Notes: generated from the letters alone by a model not told the origin. A stretch of 64,000 bases of DNA from Doryteuthis pealeii (GCA_023376005.1 CM042181.1:15746445-15810444), one strand, 5' to 3'. Shown: positions 1-11,732, numbered from the stretch's first letter. A program made the numbers and translations.

Positions 1-22
1 CTTCAGATTCATTTCCTTTCTC

Positions 23-67
<45 letters not shown>

Positions 68-420
68 TCAATATTTGTTCTGTTTAAGGAAGGGGGGTGC
101 TAAATCTCCAATACAGTTTTCGACCAAAATATATGGGTCATAGATACTAAAGTAAAGTAGTTATCTTTTTTAGAATCTAGTAATTTACATTTTAAACTTA
201 AAATTTTGCTGCTCATATTTTAAATGAATTTCATATTAATTTATAGCAGAAAAACTTAATTAAAGATTTGAAATAAAATAACTGATGCATTATAAAATTC
301 ATTAATTGATAAATCAATACTGAAAATTTCATTAAAATTGGATAATTCCCCGATTTTTGGTAAATTCTTTTGCAATCGTGAATGTTACATTAATTTTGTA
401 AACACGCCATTTTTAAACGT
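1..420. repeat. Dispersed AT-rich repeat (R4), partial
   Basis: After a short (TA)n(CA)n tract this stretch carries a dispersed repeat. Its most conserved block, around 285-360 (reading TTCATTAATTGATAAATC), recurs at 6180-6250 and 49455-49550 in the opposite orientation, and at 6785-6870, 8985-9055 and 57283-57355 in this one. The piece reading CAATATTTGTTCTG near 69 recurs at about 49823. Copies in both orientations around 6.2-6.9 kb suggest the intact element has inverted-repeat arms. No coding capacity is visible; the class is unknown. Confidence 0.6.
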
Positions 421-683
421 CGTCTCAAGCTATACGTGATCGAAATTGACGGAAAAAATTGTTTTAAATGTGTTGAGGTTGAATATATAGTGTGCATAAC
501 GGAAATAATGTGTGGAAAAACAGAATTTACAATATGTAAAAGAGAATATCAGGAGACGTTAACACACAAGGTAAATTCAACAATGATTTATTATGAACTG
601 ATTAATTTTTACAATTAAGTTAAAACAAGCGGGAACAAACCTTGGGCGGAGTCTGAGCTCCTGCTGATGTCACATCAAATATC

Positions 684-1566
684 TCTTATTATAATGGAGA
701 TTGTGTGTTTTTCTGTCTGTAACCGAAACTATATTACTACTCAAGTCACAATTCCCTTAGTTATTGACATCACATTCTCCATGATTTTATTTTAACCTTT
801 TAATAATTAATAAAATTGTTTTACATTATTAATACTGTTAACCATATCTACATGATATTTTCCACGTACCCCACTTGTACGGGTCAGGCACAAAGGCCCT
901 ATTTATGTGGGACCACCCACAAGCCGAGACTCATGGGGTGGCAGGTGAAAAATTGCATCGATCCCGTCGGCATTCCCCTCAAGGGGGGCGCCTCAGGCAC
1001 TGGGCAATAAACCCAGCCCTGCCCCTTTAAATCAAGGGGGCAGGTGTTGCCTGGGGGGATGGCCCCCTGGGATCGACGCCGTTAATTATATCAATGGTCC
1101 AGAGGCCGAAGCCACTGTTAACCATATCTACATACGAATAACATGCAATTATATTTATATATACAACAAAATAGCGGTTTACAGTGTGAACGGGAAGGCT
1201 AATTTGCATATTGATATTAAAAAATCGAATTTAATAAATATGTGCTCAGTGTTATTGATTTCTAACTGTTTGGTTTTATTTTAATGAATATAAGCAAAAA
1301 TCTCTTCAATAAATCTTAAATGAAATCCATTAACAAGAAAAAATAACTGTAAGTTTATTCTTACTTCCTATTTTAACTAAATACTTACATTAGAAGAAAT
1401 AGCAATGAAAGACGAGAGTGATGGAAGAGTAAGTTTCAGTTGTTCTATGTTTCAAATCTTTTGATCTGCATTCTTATTTAGTTTCATTAGCCTTTTTAAT
1501 TTTATATAATATCTTATTACATTCAAACTTAAATACTTGCACCCTCCGGGTGCATATATTTGCTAG
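684..1566 (+). mobile_element. Non-autonomous Helitron copy H1, with nested insertion
   Basis: The 5' end reads TCTTATTATAATGGAG and the 3' end is CTAG followed by T. About 10 bp before the end lies a hairpin, TGCACCC/GGGTGCA, with a 3-nt loop. These are the structural hallmarks of Helitrons (5'-TC, 3' hairpin, CTRR end, insertion between A and T). The copy is interrupted at 854-1113 by a GC-rich insert; without it the length is about 603 bp, like its relatives. The hairpin loop is TCC, whereas other copies have GGA. No Rep/helicase ORF is present, so the element is non-autonomous. The exact first base is uncertain by 2 bp. Confidence 0.8.
834..1133. mobile_element. 260-bp GC-rich insertion flanked by a 20-bp target duplication
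   Basis: The 20-base string at 834-853 is repeated exactly at 1114-1133, and its intact, unduplicated form is seen at the same place in sister Helitrons. The inserted 260 bp (854-1113) are much richer in G+C than the surroundings and contain C-run and G-run pairs that could fold. A 20-bp duplication is typical of target-primed (LINE-driven) insertion, but no poly(A) tail or Pol III boxes are obvious. The insert is not recognised. Confidence 0.75.
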
Positions 1567-1879
1567 TATTTATTAATAGAAATATGATCTTATAAAAAAT
1601 CTTAAAACTCCCCCTCATAAGGTCATATTTCTCTTCATGAGGTCAAAAAAAAATTTACAGTTAAAGGTAGGCAACTCTTGTTAAATCTAATTAAAATAGG
1701 TTTTATAAATTCTCTTAAAATTTTGAGATAAATTGCTTTATAAAATTTGAGTTGCAATAATTGTATTTAAATTTTGATAATAATTTGAATACACACAATA
1801 ATTATTTAATGATTGTTCAAAATGTTCTGGCTTGTTAAAAAAATGTGTAACAAATTGTTCCACTTTGTTTTAGTCTATA

Positions 1880-2218
1880 CAAAGACTTTTCTTTCTTTCT
1901 TTCTTTTTATTTTTAATTTGCAAACAAGTCTTTGTCCAAAAAGTCTTTTTATAGTCCACATTTTTTATTTGTGAAAATCTTTTGGCTACATATCTAGCCT
2001 TAAATTGTTCTTCATTGTTTGGTCCTAATTTTACAGCATATATGCTTTGTGGAACTTGTAACAAAAATTCCTTGTTGATTCCTTGGGTCCAATTTTGTTT
2101 TATTTTGAATATAGGCAAAGCATGTACTACCAAATGTATGCATATTGCTTATGTCAGGTTTTTGAGATGTAAACATTTCATAGGAAGTTTTTCCAGTTCT
2201 TCTATTGAAGCATCTATT
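1880..2218 (-). pseudogene. Ty1/Copia retrotransposon pol remnant
   Basis: Read on the minus strand, two overlapping frames show the C-terminal integrase-like stretch of a Copia polyprotein (motifs YEM, PDISNMHTFGS, KLDP, GIFV) followed by the start of the reverse transcriptase region (KARYVAKRFSQIKNVDY). The two blocks are closer together than in an intact element and lie in different frames, so sequence has been lost between them. No LTRs were identified nearby. It is joined directly to a SINE-like repeat at 2219. An inactive fossil. Confidence 0.75.
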
Positions 2219-2487
2219 TCTTGTTTTACGGCATATCAACCTCGGTGGGTCATTTAATGCCAACAAAGTTGTGAAATAAATTCATTCTTAATGCATAATA
2301 GAATTTTGTTTATAAACTCATGTTTTTCTATTCAACCCATAGATGGGACCCTAACAGGTACTACCACTCCGGTCAGAGTGGACCAGGGAGCAATGGTGAT
2401 GAAAGAGTGCTCCACATTCCCCAAACCTCCAGAACTGGAACCTCACCATCAGATAGAGTTTAACGTCATTCCCAGGACATCATGTAC
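2219..2487 (-). mobile_element. SINE-like repeat copy S1 (GGTTGATATGCC-tail family)
   Basis: The element reads on the minus strand, with its 3' tail at the left: the complement of ACGGCATATCAACC at about 2227 is the conserved tail GGTTGATATGCCGT. The body matches copies at 9297-9690, 31853-32222, 45628-45962 and 54487-54832, including the blocks ACAGGTACTACCACTCC and CACCATCAGA. At the right the match ends at about 2487, where a different sequence begins. Confidence 0.75.
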
Positions 2488-2885
2488 ATGTAGGGACTAG
2501 AACTCTCCTGTGCCTTTTGGGACAGAAAGTAGAAAAGGTAACGCTCCTTGTCGGGTTGGGTAAAGAACCCTTCTTTACGGTTTTGGTAGCAACGTGTGAG
2601 CCTCGTAGAAACGAGCTCTCGTCCATGTCCCTTGTGACTGAAGGAACTTTCCCCTCAGTGAGGGAGTAACAACCAAAGACTCAACCTGACACCCCCTCAG
2701 CGAGGGAGATATATGAACTGTAATTACTACCCCTAAGTACTTGTTATATCGACTGTTATTGAGTTTACATGTGAATAAATAAGGTTAAAAGTACATGTGC
2801 TTTCCCTTTCGTCATTACATTCTGTGAACTTATATTTTATTCCTCATAGACTGTAAGCAGCTATTCTTACACTGGTGACCTCTAA
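2488..2885 (+). mobile_element. Possible LTR and primer-binding-site fragment
   Basis: A moderately GC-richer stretch with an AATAAA signal (near 2775) ends in a TTACA/CTGGTGACC junction at about 2868-2880. That resembles the end of an LTR followed by a tRNA primer-binding site of a Gypsy-type element. I could not fix a 5' boundary or a target duplication, and no gag/pol follows. Low confidence. Confidence 0.3.
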
Positions 2886-5230
2886 TGTATGAAAATTTCT
2901 TTTAAAAATCAAAACAAAAATGACTAAAGTATATGTCAAAAGAAGAAAACACGAATCTAAATGTATATATGAAAATTTCCTTTAAAAATCACAATAAAAA
3001 CTTGATTAAAGATGACGTGTCTATTAAAGATATGTCCCATTTCTTAACCTGAAAACCTTTGGACTTGTTATGGTCGAAACAATGGCGTTTGGCTAGTGTT
3101 CTAAAAATAGAAAAATGTAGACACACTGGCACCAAGAATTTAAATTTAGGCGGTAAAATAAGGACCGTTTCTTTTAGATGGGAATAGGAGAGGTAGCAGT
3201 AAGAGGTAGATAATAATAGGAGGTAGGATAGTAGTAATTGAAAAAGTCACTAAAGGGACACGTGGTAGAAGGAGTTGACGACTAGAACCCAGAAGGGAGA
3301 GACCAGCTTTCCACGACAGTCCCCGGTAAACTTCAGCTCCTGGATCCACACGACGGTTTAAGAGGTTACAACTCAGCTTAATACAACTTGATGTAAAAGA
3401 ATAATTTTTTTCTCAAACCAAAAATAAAACCTCATTTAAACCAACAGTTTGTATTTTCTGTTAATAATTCCACAAAGAAGAAATACAACAGACTCTAAGG
3501 CGTCAGATTACAGTGACCTTCTGCTACGTCATCGATCCCCACTGTTAACGAGAAAACAGTCAGTGGGCGGTTCAGCTTAAACCTGTTAATTCCCTCAGAC
3601 TGAATTGGTAAATAAGTTGCCACTCGCTTCCAGGAGCAAACCTTGAAATTCAACAAATTCACCTTTAAAAGAATTATACAGAAATCATCTCAACTCAATT
3701 AGGGTTTGCAAACTCAAAGACAGCTTCTGTAGCTGTCACTGTTTTTAGGCTGATTCCAGCAGTAAACAAATTTTGCCTTGTCATTGGCATCATGTCCGGT
3801 TTTAGGCCTCCCCTTCCCACTCCCTCCTCTTGACCCCCAAATAAGTACCCTATGACCCTGATCACCCTCATGGTAAAAATGGTTACCTTATAAAAAAATA
3901 GTTCTTGGGTTTTTTAATAACCCCTATTATATGTGTAAGTGCATTTTCTGAGATTGTTTGGAGTGCTTATTTTGCCTTTGTGTTTTATGATGAGTAACTC
4001 TCTGCTGTTTTGTGCAGTGAAATAGAAAAGGGTTTTAAATAAAAGATAAAGTCTTGGATTGAGTAGGAATTTTTGGTATTGTCAAGTCTAAAAAGAGTGC
4101 TAGCAAAATCTTTCTTTCCGTTGAGATGGTCATTTGAGCAAGTCAAGCTTTTTGAGGCTCCGATTGTGAGCAACTTTGGCGGTAGTTTTGAAACCGCAAT
4201 TCTTAGAACCACTAAGATATTGGTCCCTTTAATGTGCAAGTCCCTGAGTGCCAGCAAAGGTATTTAAGTCCTCCATTCTCTTCTCTGAAACTGCATTTAT
4301 TTACATGTTGTTATTTTGTTTTAATTTGTAATTTCTCAAAATGAGAAATATCCTTTTCACCTGTTAAATTATTGTTTGTGCTTTTTTGTGGCATTTGAGT
4401 TCTAAATACCCCAAACCCCCCTTCATATGTGTAATTTGTAATTCATAGTTTGTGCTTTAAATGTTTTTATAGTTGGAATTTTCTATGTAATATTTGTCTA
4501 TTTTATTGTATTTGTATTTCATTGTATTTTGTGTGATATTGTGACTTATTCGAATTTTCGTTTAATTCACAGTTTTCACGGCATTCACTGTATGAAAAAA
4601 TAAATAACTATTTTTGAACTACGGTGTTGTCAGTACGTCCTTGAGCGCACGGTGCGAAGCAACTTCTTTGTAAAGACACGGAAAGCCAAATTTGTTGTCA
4701 GCAAAATTGTGGGACCAATAACAGTGAAAACTTTGAGGCTTTTCTAAAGAAAAGTTAAATACGTTTTTTCACAGAGAAAAACAGAAGAACGTTTTCATAA
4801 CAGTGAGAACTTTGGTACAGAAAAATTAGTAACAAACTTATTTTTCAAAAAAAAAAAAAAAAAAAAAAAAAACATTTTTCACACAGTGGAAACTTTAAAA
4901 TTTAAAAATTAAAGACGTTTTTTCACGGAGAAAAAACAGAAGACTTCTTCACTTAAAAGTGAAAGCTTTGATACAGCGGAGACTTTGCTTTTCCAAAACC
5001 AAGAACAAAGTCAAAAACTTTGAGTACGACGAAAGTCGAAATTTTTTGAGAACATTTGACATCAAAAAAGCAAAAAACCTGAAAAGCCGTAAAAAATTTA
5101 AGTCTATGAAACGGACGTAAAAAAGAAAAGAAGAAAGAAAGAAAGAAAGAAAGAAGTCATCTTCTTGTGGGACTGCCATTAACAGCTTCCTTAAAATCAA
5201 CCTCTAAAATTCGTCACCTGCAAAATATAC
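2886..5230. other. Intergenic, no gene seen
   Basis: No credible coding exon. The region holds purine-rich and T-rich stretches, a long A run at about 4848-4872, and a stretch near 4500-4620 that recurs in weaker form at 14280-14400, just before the minisatellite. Repeated phrases of the type TTTTTCACGGAGAAAAA at 4760-4930 suggest degenerate tandem duplication. Confidence 0.5.
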
Positions 5231-5254
5231 AAAATTTCAATCCGCCTCTGCCGA

Positions 5255-5830
5255 TAGGGAGTACCAAGGTATTTACATATTCATTACACTTCACTTCAAA
5301 GAACTTTGTTAACCGGACTCTGAGTTAAGTTCTCCGCAAATCACACCAAAATTTGCAAAAACTATCCTTAAATCTATCTTTCCCTTTTTTTTGTTTATAC
5401 ATATTAAATTTGTTGTTAAATATATTTATCTTGTCTTGTCTTTTCATTCAGTGTCCGAACTTGAAAGTTGCGGTAATTTCCCCCACAAGTGAGAGTTGAT
5501 CCTTTTACAGTTTTAATTCCCATAAATGTGATAAAAAATTTTAAAAAAACTAACTTCCTCACATATATGCTGATATATCAGGGTTAAGGGATATATTCTG
5601 AAGTTGGTATTTGTTATATTATTGCAGTAGTAGCTGGTGCGTCGAATAGCAATATGTCTTCCTAGCAGGCGTGGTATAGTCTAGCGAGTAAGATTGGGTG
5701 TAGGTGTAGGTGCCTGTACCAACACAATGTCGACTATTTATACATGACACTCCAATCAGATTATAGTGAGGGGGTACCAAGGTATTTACATATTCATTAC
5801 ATCACCTCCCCCTGAGCTAAATTCTCCGTG
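5255..5830. repeat. Short direct duplications
   Basis: The phrase TACCAAGGTATTTACATATT occurs at about 5262 and again at about 5773, each followed by related sequence ending in TCTCCG. A GC-richer piece between them (about 5620-5760) has no ORF of note. This may be two decayed long terminal repeats or a simple duplication; I cannot tell which. Confidence 0.35.
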
Positions 5831-6149
5831 AAATTTAGCTTTAATATCTTTTCTTTTTAGGGTCTGGACTTAATCGGTTGATTTCATTCCTAAGTCTTTT
5901 TCGCCTAGGTCCTCTTTGTAGTGGTGGCGTTCTACACCCTGGTACCTCTGACCTTGGGTTCGGGGATACATACATTTGCGAATGTTGGCTTTGTAGGGGG
6001 TTATGAGATGTGTTCAAATATATTAGGAATGACGAATGAAAATATGACACAGTTAGGTAGAAAATACGGAGAAATGATAAAACAAATGCATATGATTATA
6101 AAATAACAAATAAATTTATTCAGAGAATAAATTTGTGATAATATGGGAA

Positions 6150-6900
6150 ACGTTCAAAAGTGTAGATATGATATGTAATTATCCGATTTTAATGAAATTT
6201 TCAGTATTGATTTAACAATTAATGAATTTTATAATGCATTAGTTATTTTATTTCAAAACTTTAATCTAGTATTTTTGCTATGAAAAAGTAATATTTAAAA
6301 TTCATTTAAAATATTCGGATTTTAAGTTTAAAAGGTTATATTTTTAGATTCTAAAAATAAATATCTACTTAATGCAAACCTTATTTTAGGTTCAAAAAGT
6401 AATAAGTTTTGAAGAAAAACTCTATTGAAAATGTACCCCCTCCCCTTTTTAAGCAGAAAAAACATCGATGTATAATTTTTTTCTTTAATAAAATAATAGC
6501 CAATTAAATAATTATCGAAATGAGTAAAAAAAAATCTCCAAAAAATAAATTATTTTATTATTTTTTTATATTTTATTTTTCGATTTTCGGTACTTATTTT
6601 CTCATAAAACAACAACCGTAAAAATTTTTTTTTGTTTCTATTCATAAGTTCGGTCTTTTATCTCTTTATTTATACTGTAATTAGTATCGAAAATGACCAA
6701 CTCGCAAAACATTTTACGACCCCAACATAAGGGGGGTCAAAATTAAGTGACCTGAAAAAAATGAGTAAGTTTTTAAATAAAATAAATAATGCATTATAAA
6801 GATCATTCATTGATAAATAAACACTGAAAATTTCCTTAAAATCCGATAATTCCCTGATTTTTGGTAAATTATTTTTGTCAAAAATGCATTTTAGGCTCAT
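6150..6900. repeat. R4 dispersed repeat, two pieces in inverted orientation
   Basis: The R4 core at 6180-6250 and its reverse complement at about 6785-6870 lie 0.6 kb apart, separated by very AT-rich DNA. The 6290-6890 flank also matches 49560-49850 in the opposite orientation. The layout looks like a non-autonomous element with long inverted arms. Confidence 0.5.
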
Positions 6901-6999
6901 TTTGCCAGTAGCTATGTTAATAATGTTATATCAGAGAGAAGATATCTCTTATGATTCACAATGCTTACTCACAAAATACACCTCGCTAGCATAAAACAT

Positions 7000-7470
7000 C
7001 AAAACTCAAGTCGGAGGCAACAAGCGGAAGTGAACTCAATGGTACCCTATCACGAAGTGACCAATTCGACGCAGTTCTGCGCATAGGCTCAGATTGAGTT
7101 ACGCTTGAAGGGAATTCCAAAACAAACAAAAAATAATATTGTAAGGAATCCGGATTTTCAGCCAATGAAAAATCTTCCCGCTAAACACCTCAAAGGCATT
7201 CTGGAGCCGATCGCGTAGCATATAAACCTAGGCATTTTTGAGAATCGGCAGTTGACGGACGGCGAGGACGCCGAGAATATCACCAGGCGGGCAAGATCAA
7301 AGGCCGCTATTTTCCACTACCACGTCGATACCCACACCTCACCGACCCCACGGCCATTCCTGACTTACGGCCCCTCGGCCACTCCTATTTCCCGCACCAA
7401 GTGACCGTATCAACTCCCTTTCTACTACCTCACGCCTTGCACCAGGCCAAGATATTTGCACTTTTTATTT
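7000..7470. promoter_or_regulatory. GC-rich island with CCAAT and TATA motifs
   Basis: This segment stands out from its AT-rich neighbours by composition. It contains GCCAATG at 7161-7167 and TATAAA at 7221-7226, spaced as in a Pol II core promoter, which would put initiation near 7250. No ORF follows downstream. It may be a promoter of an unrecognised transcript or the U3/R part of an old LTR. I found no second copy in the window. Confidence 0.35.
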
Positions 7471-7499
7471 CCGATTTCATTAATTTTTCCTAAAAAAAA

Positions 7500-8010
7500 T
7501 ATAGTTCGGTACGTTATACAATTTCATTGATATAGTTATTCAGCCTTTTATCTTTATAGAAAAAAAGTACCAAATGTACCAAAAATAGGGGGGGGGGGTG
7601 ATAGACCTTGTAAAAAAATATTTCCCCTAATATATTTTAGAAAAAAACTATTTCAGATATATTTACATCCAATGGTAAACATTTATGGAAATTTTCGTGA
7701 AAATCGGACCATTAATTGATTTTTCATAGAATTTTTTAAAAATCCTCTTATTGTAACTTATTTTTAGCTATGTTAAATTTCAGTTGATTTAACAGTGCAA
7801 AAATGAAAACATTGTTTTTCAATCATAATTTTCATTATTTTTGTAAGCTGATAAAAAATTTAAAAAATCATCAGGAGTTTGTTTAATGTTTTTTCTTTCG
7901 AATGGAAAAACTTTTTCAAGAAAATATTCATTTTTCTGCAAGTTTCATTGTCTTAAATGTAGGGGGGGGGGGTTAAATTGCACAGGGTCAAATTGGTGGT
8001 ACATATTAAT
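7500..8010 (-). repeat. Dispersed repeat R5, inverted copy of 61.96-62.69 kb
   Basis: Reads as the reverse complement of 62300-62690. Shared blocks include GGAAATTTTCGTGAAAATCG (about 7685), the ACGTAGCC-like block and the G run at about 7963, which matches the C run at 62334. No ORF. At the other location the same sequence is present as a diverged tandem pair. Class unknown. Confidence 0.65.
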
Positions 8011-8511
8011 TACTAACTTAAAAAAATGAAAAAATAAAAGACTACATCTTATATTTATCAATAAAATATAAAAGAGTATTTACGTTTACCACCCGAATTA
8101 CAACGTTTAGATGATGACTTATCGGAATTAAAGAGAATATAAATAAAACTAATTACCAATAAAATATGAAATATTCAATTTAAAAGCTCTGTCTTAATTT
8201 ATTTGTTCCGCTTCAAGTTATAAATATTTATTTTACACTAGTATAACTAGAAAGAAAATTGTTTATCCCTTAAACCTCCTTAAACATTAAATTCCCCCCC
8301 CCCTTTTTTTAAATTAAATAAAAAGCTGTTTGGCAGCTACTTAATATGTGTTTTAGAGAGCCTATTCATCCACATAATTGACACATGGGGTTTTCCATTT
8401 TTTTCCACAGAAAAAGGTTTGCAGGTCAAGGGAGGGTGTCATAAACTGATTGTATTAAAAATCTTATGGCAACGTTGTTATTCCACACATCGGACCATTT
8501 TTGCGCTTTTC

Positions 8512-8638
8512 TGGAGATGTCCCCTCTGGTCACACCAAGCCCTAGCACCTATATGATTGTCCCAATCCTATTGCCCTTATGACAAGCGCCAACCCTTTTT
8601 ATTATATGGGTGATGAGGATCTTAGTGTCCTGGATATG
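8512..8638 (+). mobile_element. SINE-like copy S2, truncated
   Basis: Nearly identical to 9297-9423 (5' part of the same family) but stops abruptly after GGATATGA, where sequence from the interior of the Helitron family begins. It lies after a short block (8461-8511) that also occurs at 11825-11870 next to LINE A, so the junctions are mosaic. Confidence 0.65.
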
Positions 8639-8901
8639 AGCAAAAATCTCAGGGATAAATCCATTAACAATATTAACAATAATTCTATTCTTTACTTCTT
8701 AATTTAACTAAATAGTTAAATTATGAGATTTTAGCAATGAAAGACGGGAGGGAAGAAAAAGCAAGTTTTAGTTGTTCCCCCTCTGTTTCAAATCTTTTTA
8801 TCAGCATCTTATTTAGTTTCATCACCCTTTCTAAGTTAACATAATATTTTATTTCATTAAAACTTAAATACTTGCACCCGGAGGGTGCATATATTTGCTA
8901 G
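8639..8901 (+). mobile_element. Helitron copy H2, 5'-truncated
   Basis: The 3' half of the Helitron family, ending in the hairpin GCACCC-GGA-GGGTGC and CTAG followed by T. The 5' half is replaced by SINE-like sequence ending at 8638. Confidence 0.75.
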
Positions 8902-9296
8902 TGGATCTAATGGACTGACTTTTTTGCCCCTTTCTCTTCTACCTAGGTGATGCTGGGTAGCCGCTTCTAGTTCATTACAAAATTAAGTCATTAATGAATA
9001 AAGGGTTGAAAATTTCATTAAAGCTGGACAATTCCCTGATCTTGGGTAATTATTTTTAGATATAGAAAACCTTAAAATATTTTTTTACTATCTCTCTTAA
9101 CAAAAAGTGACCCCGCCCTGCACTTTTGCAAAGAGGTAAAATCCAACTGCACCTCTGTAAAGGAGTAGAATCCCCCCCCCCAATGGGGCCACCTGTTGGC
9201 CATGGTTGGCAACCTGTAATGTTTAAAAATGGTGGCTGAGCAGTTCATGACATGCAACACTCCACTTTGGCCCTTACTTAGGCTAGACGGGTGTTT

Positions 9297-9690
9297 GGAG
9301 ATGTCCCCTCTGGTCACACCAAGCCCTAGCACCTATATGATTGTCCCAATCCTATTGCCCTTATGACAAGCGCCAACCCTTTTTATTATATGGGTGATGA
9401 GGATCTTAGTATCCTGGATATGACGTTAAATTCTATCTGATGGTGAGGTTCCAATTCTGCAACTCTGAGAAGTATGGAATAACCCTTTATCGCCATTACT
9501 CTGACCCGGAGTGGTAGTACCTGTTAGGGTACCATTTATGGGTTGAATGGGAAAAAATGAGTTTGAAAGAAATGTGTTTTTAAAAAAATTGAAATTTAAA
9601 AAAATTGAGTACCCATCAAGAATGAATAAAATAAAACGTCTTTGGCATAAAATAACCCAACAAAGGTTGACATGCTGTAAAATCCAACCA
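9297..9690 (+). mobile_element. SINE-like copy S3
   Basis: Plus-strand copy of the GGTTGATATGCC-tail family, from GGAGATGTCCCCTCTGG to a tail near 9668 (GGTTGACATGCTGTAAAA) followed by AATCCAACC. It contains the family blocks CTGATGGTGAGGTTCCA and GACCCGGAGTGGTAGTACC. An internal deletion removes part of the middle compared with S7. Confidence 0.75.
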
Positions 9691-9911
9691 ATTGACTAAC
9701 TGCTCATGCCTAATCAAATAATGTAACAAATTTCGGTACTCTTTGCAAGAGTTCCGTCCCGGCCTCTTGTCTCAAAACCGGTGGCTGCTGAAAGAAAACA
9801 CCAGCTACCATTGAAGTCCGTAGCCGAAGCGGTGTCGCTTAAAAAAAAAAAAACACCAACATAGGGCGTTTTTTTCTGAAAACCCAACCCCAACCCCAAC
9901 CCCAAACCCTT

Positions 9912-10020
9912 CCCCTAATTAAAATTAACTGTTTTATTACAAAATTTGTGGGTTCTGTTTTTTCTGGGTCACCCTGTATGTAGGGTGACCCAGTTAAAAT
10001 AGAACCCAAATTATCACCAT
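9912..10020. mobile_element. MITE-2 fragment
   Basis: Contains GTGGGTTCTGTTTTTTCTGG followed closely by the inverted GTGACCCAG...AGAACCC, the subterminal inverted repeats of the MITE-2 family seen complete at 63395-63598. The interior is mostly missing, so only the arms remain. Confidence 0.6.
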
Positions 10021-10022
10021 TA

Positions 10023-10205
10023 TTAACCCTTTATCGCCATTACTCCCAGGTCCACTCTGACCCGGAGTGGTAGTACCTGTTAGGGTACCATTTATAGGTT
10101 GAATGGGAAAAAAATGAGTTTGAAAGAAATGTGTTTTTAAAAAAATTGAGTACCCATCAAGAATGAATAAAATAAAACGTCTTTGGCATAAAATAACTCA
10201 ACTGT
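10023..10205 (+). mobile_element. SINE-like copy S4, 3' part
   Basis: Repeats the 3' portion of S3 (from about 9481 on), including GACCCGGAGTGGTAGTACC and AGTACCCATCAAGAATG, and stops just before the Helitron H3 start. Confidence 0.65.
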
Positions 10206-10235
10206 TGCATTTGCGCCTTCTTCACTGGCACTAAA

Positions 10236-10862
10236 TCTTATTATAATGGAGATTGTGTGCTTTTCTGTCTGTAACCGAAACTATATCACTACTCAAGTCA
10301 CAATTCCCTTTGTTATTTATGTCACATTCCCCATGATTTTATTTCTATTTAAACCTCAATTTCTAATAAAATTGTTTTACATTATTAATACTGTTAATCA
10401 TATCTACAAATGAATAATATGCAATTGTATTTATATATACACTAAAATAGCAGTTTACAGTGTGAACAGGAAGGCTTATTTGCATATTGAAATCAAAAAT
10501 TTGATTTTAATAAATATGTGCTTAGTATTATTGATTTTTAATTGTATGGTTTTATCTTAATGAATATGATCAAAAATCTCTTCAATAAATCTTAAAATAA
10601 TTCGATTAACGAGAAGAAATAATTCTGATTTTATTATTTACTTCCTATTTTAACTAAGTAATTAAATTAGGAAAATTTAGCAATGAAAGACGAGAGTGAT
10701 AGAAGAGTAAGTTTCAGTTGTTCTATTTTTCGATTATACACCCCTCTGTTTCAAATCATTTTATCTGCATTCTTATTTAGTTTCATTAGCCTTTCTAATA
10801 TAATATATTCTATTACATTAAAACTTAGATACTTGCACCCGGAGGGTGCATATATTTGCTAG
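10236..10862 (+). mobile_element. Helitron copy H3, complete non-autonomous (627 bp)
   Basis: Starts with TCTTATTATAATGGAG after an A. Ends with the 7-bp-stem hairpin TGCACCC-GGA-GGGTGCA, a 10-nt spacer and CTAG before a T. No internal ORF of note. One of the best-preserved copies. Its 3' flank is the LTR-like repeat that also flanks H4. Confidence 0.85.
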
Positions 10863-10864
10863 TA

Positions 10865-11732
10865 ATTATAATGTTGCATACCTCTTTCTTTAATTCTATT
10901 TCTTGGCCGTCTTTAGTATTCTGATCGTCTTTGGTATTTCTTCTACCATCTTGTCTTGACTTGGCATCTTCTAAGATCTTGGACATCTTCTAAGACCTAG
11001 CGTCTGAGATCTGCTAAGGTCTGGACTTTCTTGGGGATTTCGGTCTGGTTTTCTGTTACTATGTTCCTGCTGGCTGGTCGTCATTTCTTAGTCTTGTTAC
11101 CAAGACATTCATTAACCACAAGAACATATTAATTATCCAAACTTTTATTTCCTTAACTATACATAATCCTCTAACTAACATAGCGTGCGTGAGTTCCAGT
11201 TTAGACAGAGCATAAAATGGCTGACCGCTCTGCCTGACGTCCAACTGCAAACTGGGGACTCAAAAAGGTCCCACGTGACTTGGCATATTTAGTGGGCTTC
11301 TGTAATTATAATGTTATATATCTCTTTCTTTCTTCTATATCTGGTCGTATTTTCTTCTGGCCGGCTTTGGTATTCTGATCGTCTTCGGTATTTCTATCTT
11401 GACTTGGTCTGGTATCTTCTAAGATCTTGCGTCTGGTGTTGACTTGGGGACTTCGGTCTGGTTTTCTGTTAACTATGTTCTTGCTGGCTGGTCGTCCTGG
11501 ATTCACTTCTTAGTCTTGTTACCAAGATATTCATCAACCACAAGAACATATTAATTATACAACTTTTATTTCCTTAACTATACATTTCATGTAACTAAAT
11601 ATCTGACTAACATAGCGCGCGTGAGTTCCAGTTTAGGCAGGACCTAAAATGGTTGACTTCTCTGCCTGACGTCTAACTGAAAAACTGGGGACCAAACAGG
11701 TCCCACGTGACTTTTGGTGGGCTTCTGTAATT
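10865..11732. repeat. Tandem duplication of an LTR-like sequence (period about 439 bp)
   Basis: Two head-to-tail copies (about 10865-11303 and 11304-11732) share blocks such as TATTCTGATCGTCTT, TTTCGGTCTGGTTTTCTGTT and GTCCCACGTGACTT. A diverged third piece lies at 22885-23095 in the opposite orientation. On the minus strand an AATAAAAG box sits in the middle and the ends read TACAGAAGCCC, which would fit a solo-LTR tandem. There is no internal coding region between the copies, and the LTR identity is unproven. Confidence 0.55.

Noticed and set aside
436..618. 60-codon ORF near the left edge
   Set aside because: Falls next to the dispersed R4 repeat, has no ATG-context or domain support, and its relatives elsewhere are not open.
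9714..9905. 63-codon minus-strand ORF ending in Gly-Leu repeats
   Set aside because: Uses the CCCCAA run of a MITE-2 fragment; no supporting motif.
9880..9910. Telomere-like AACCCC repeats
   Set aside because: Only three to four units, lying at the edge of a MITE-2 fragment; not a telomeric array.
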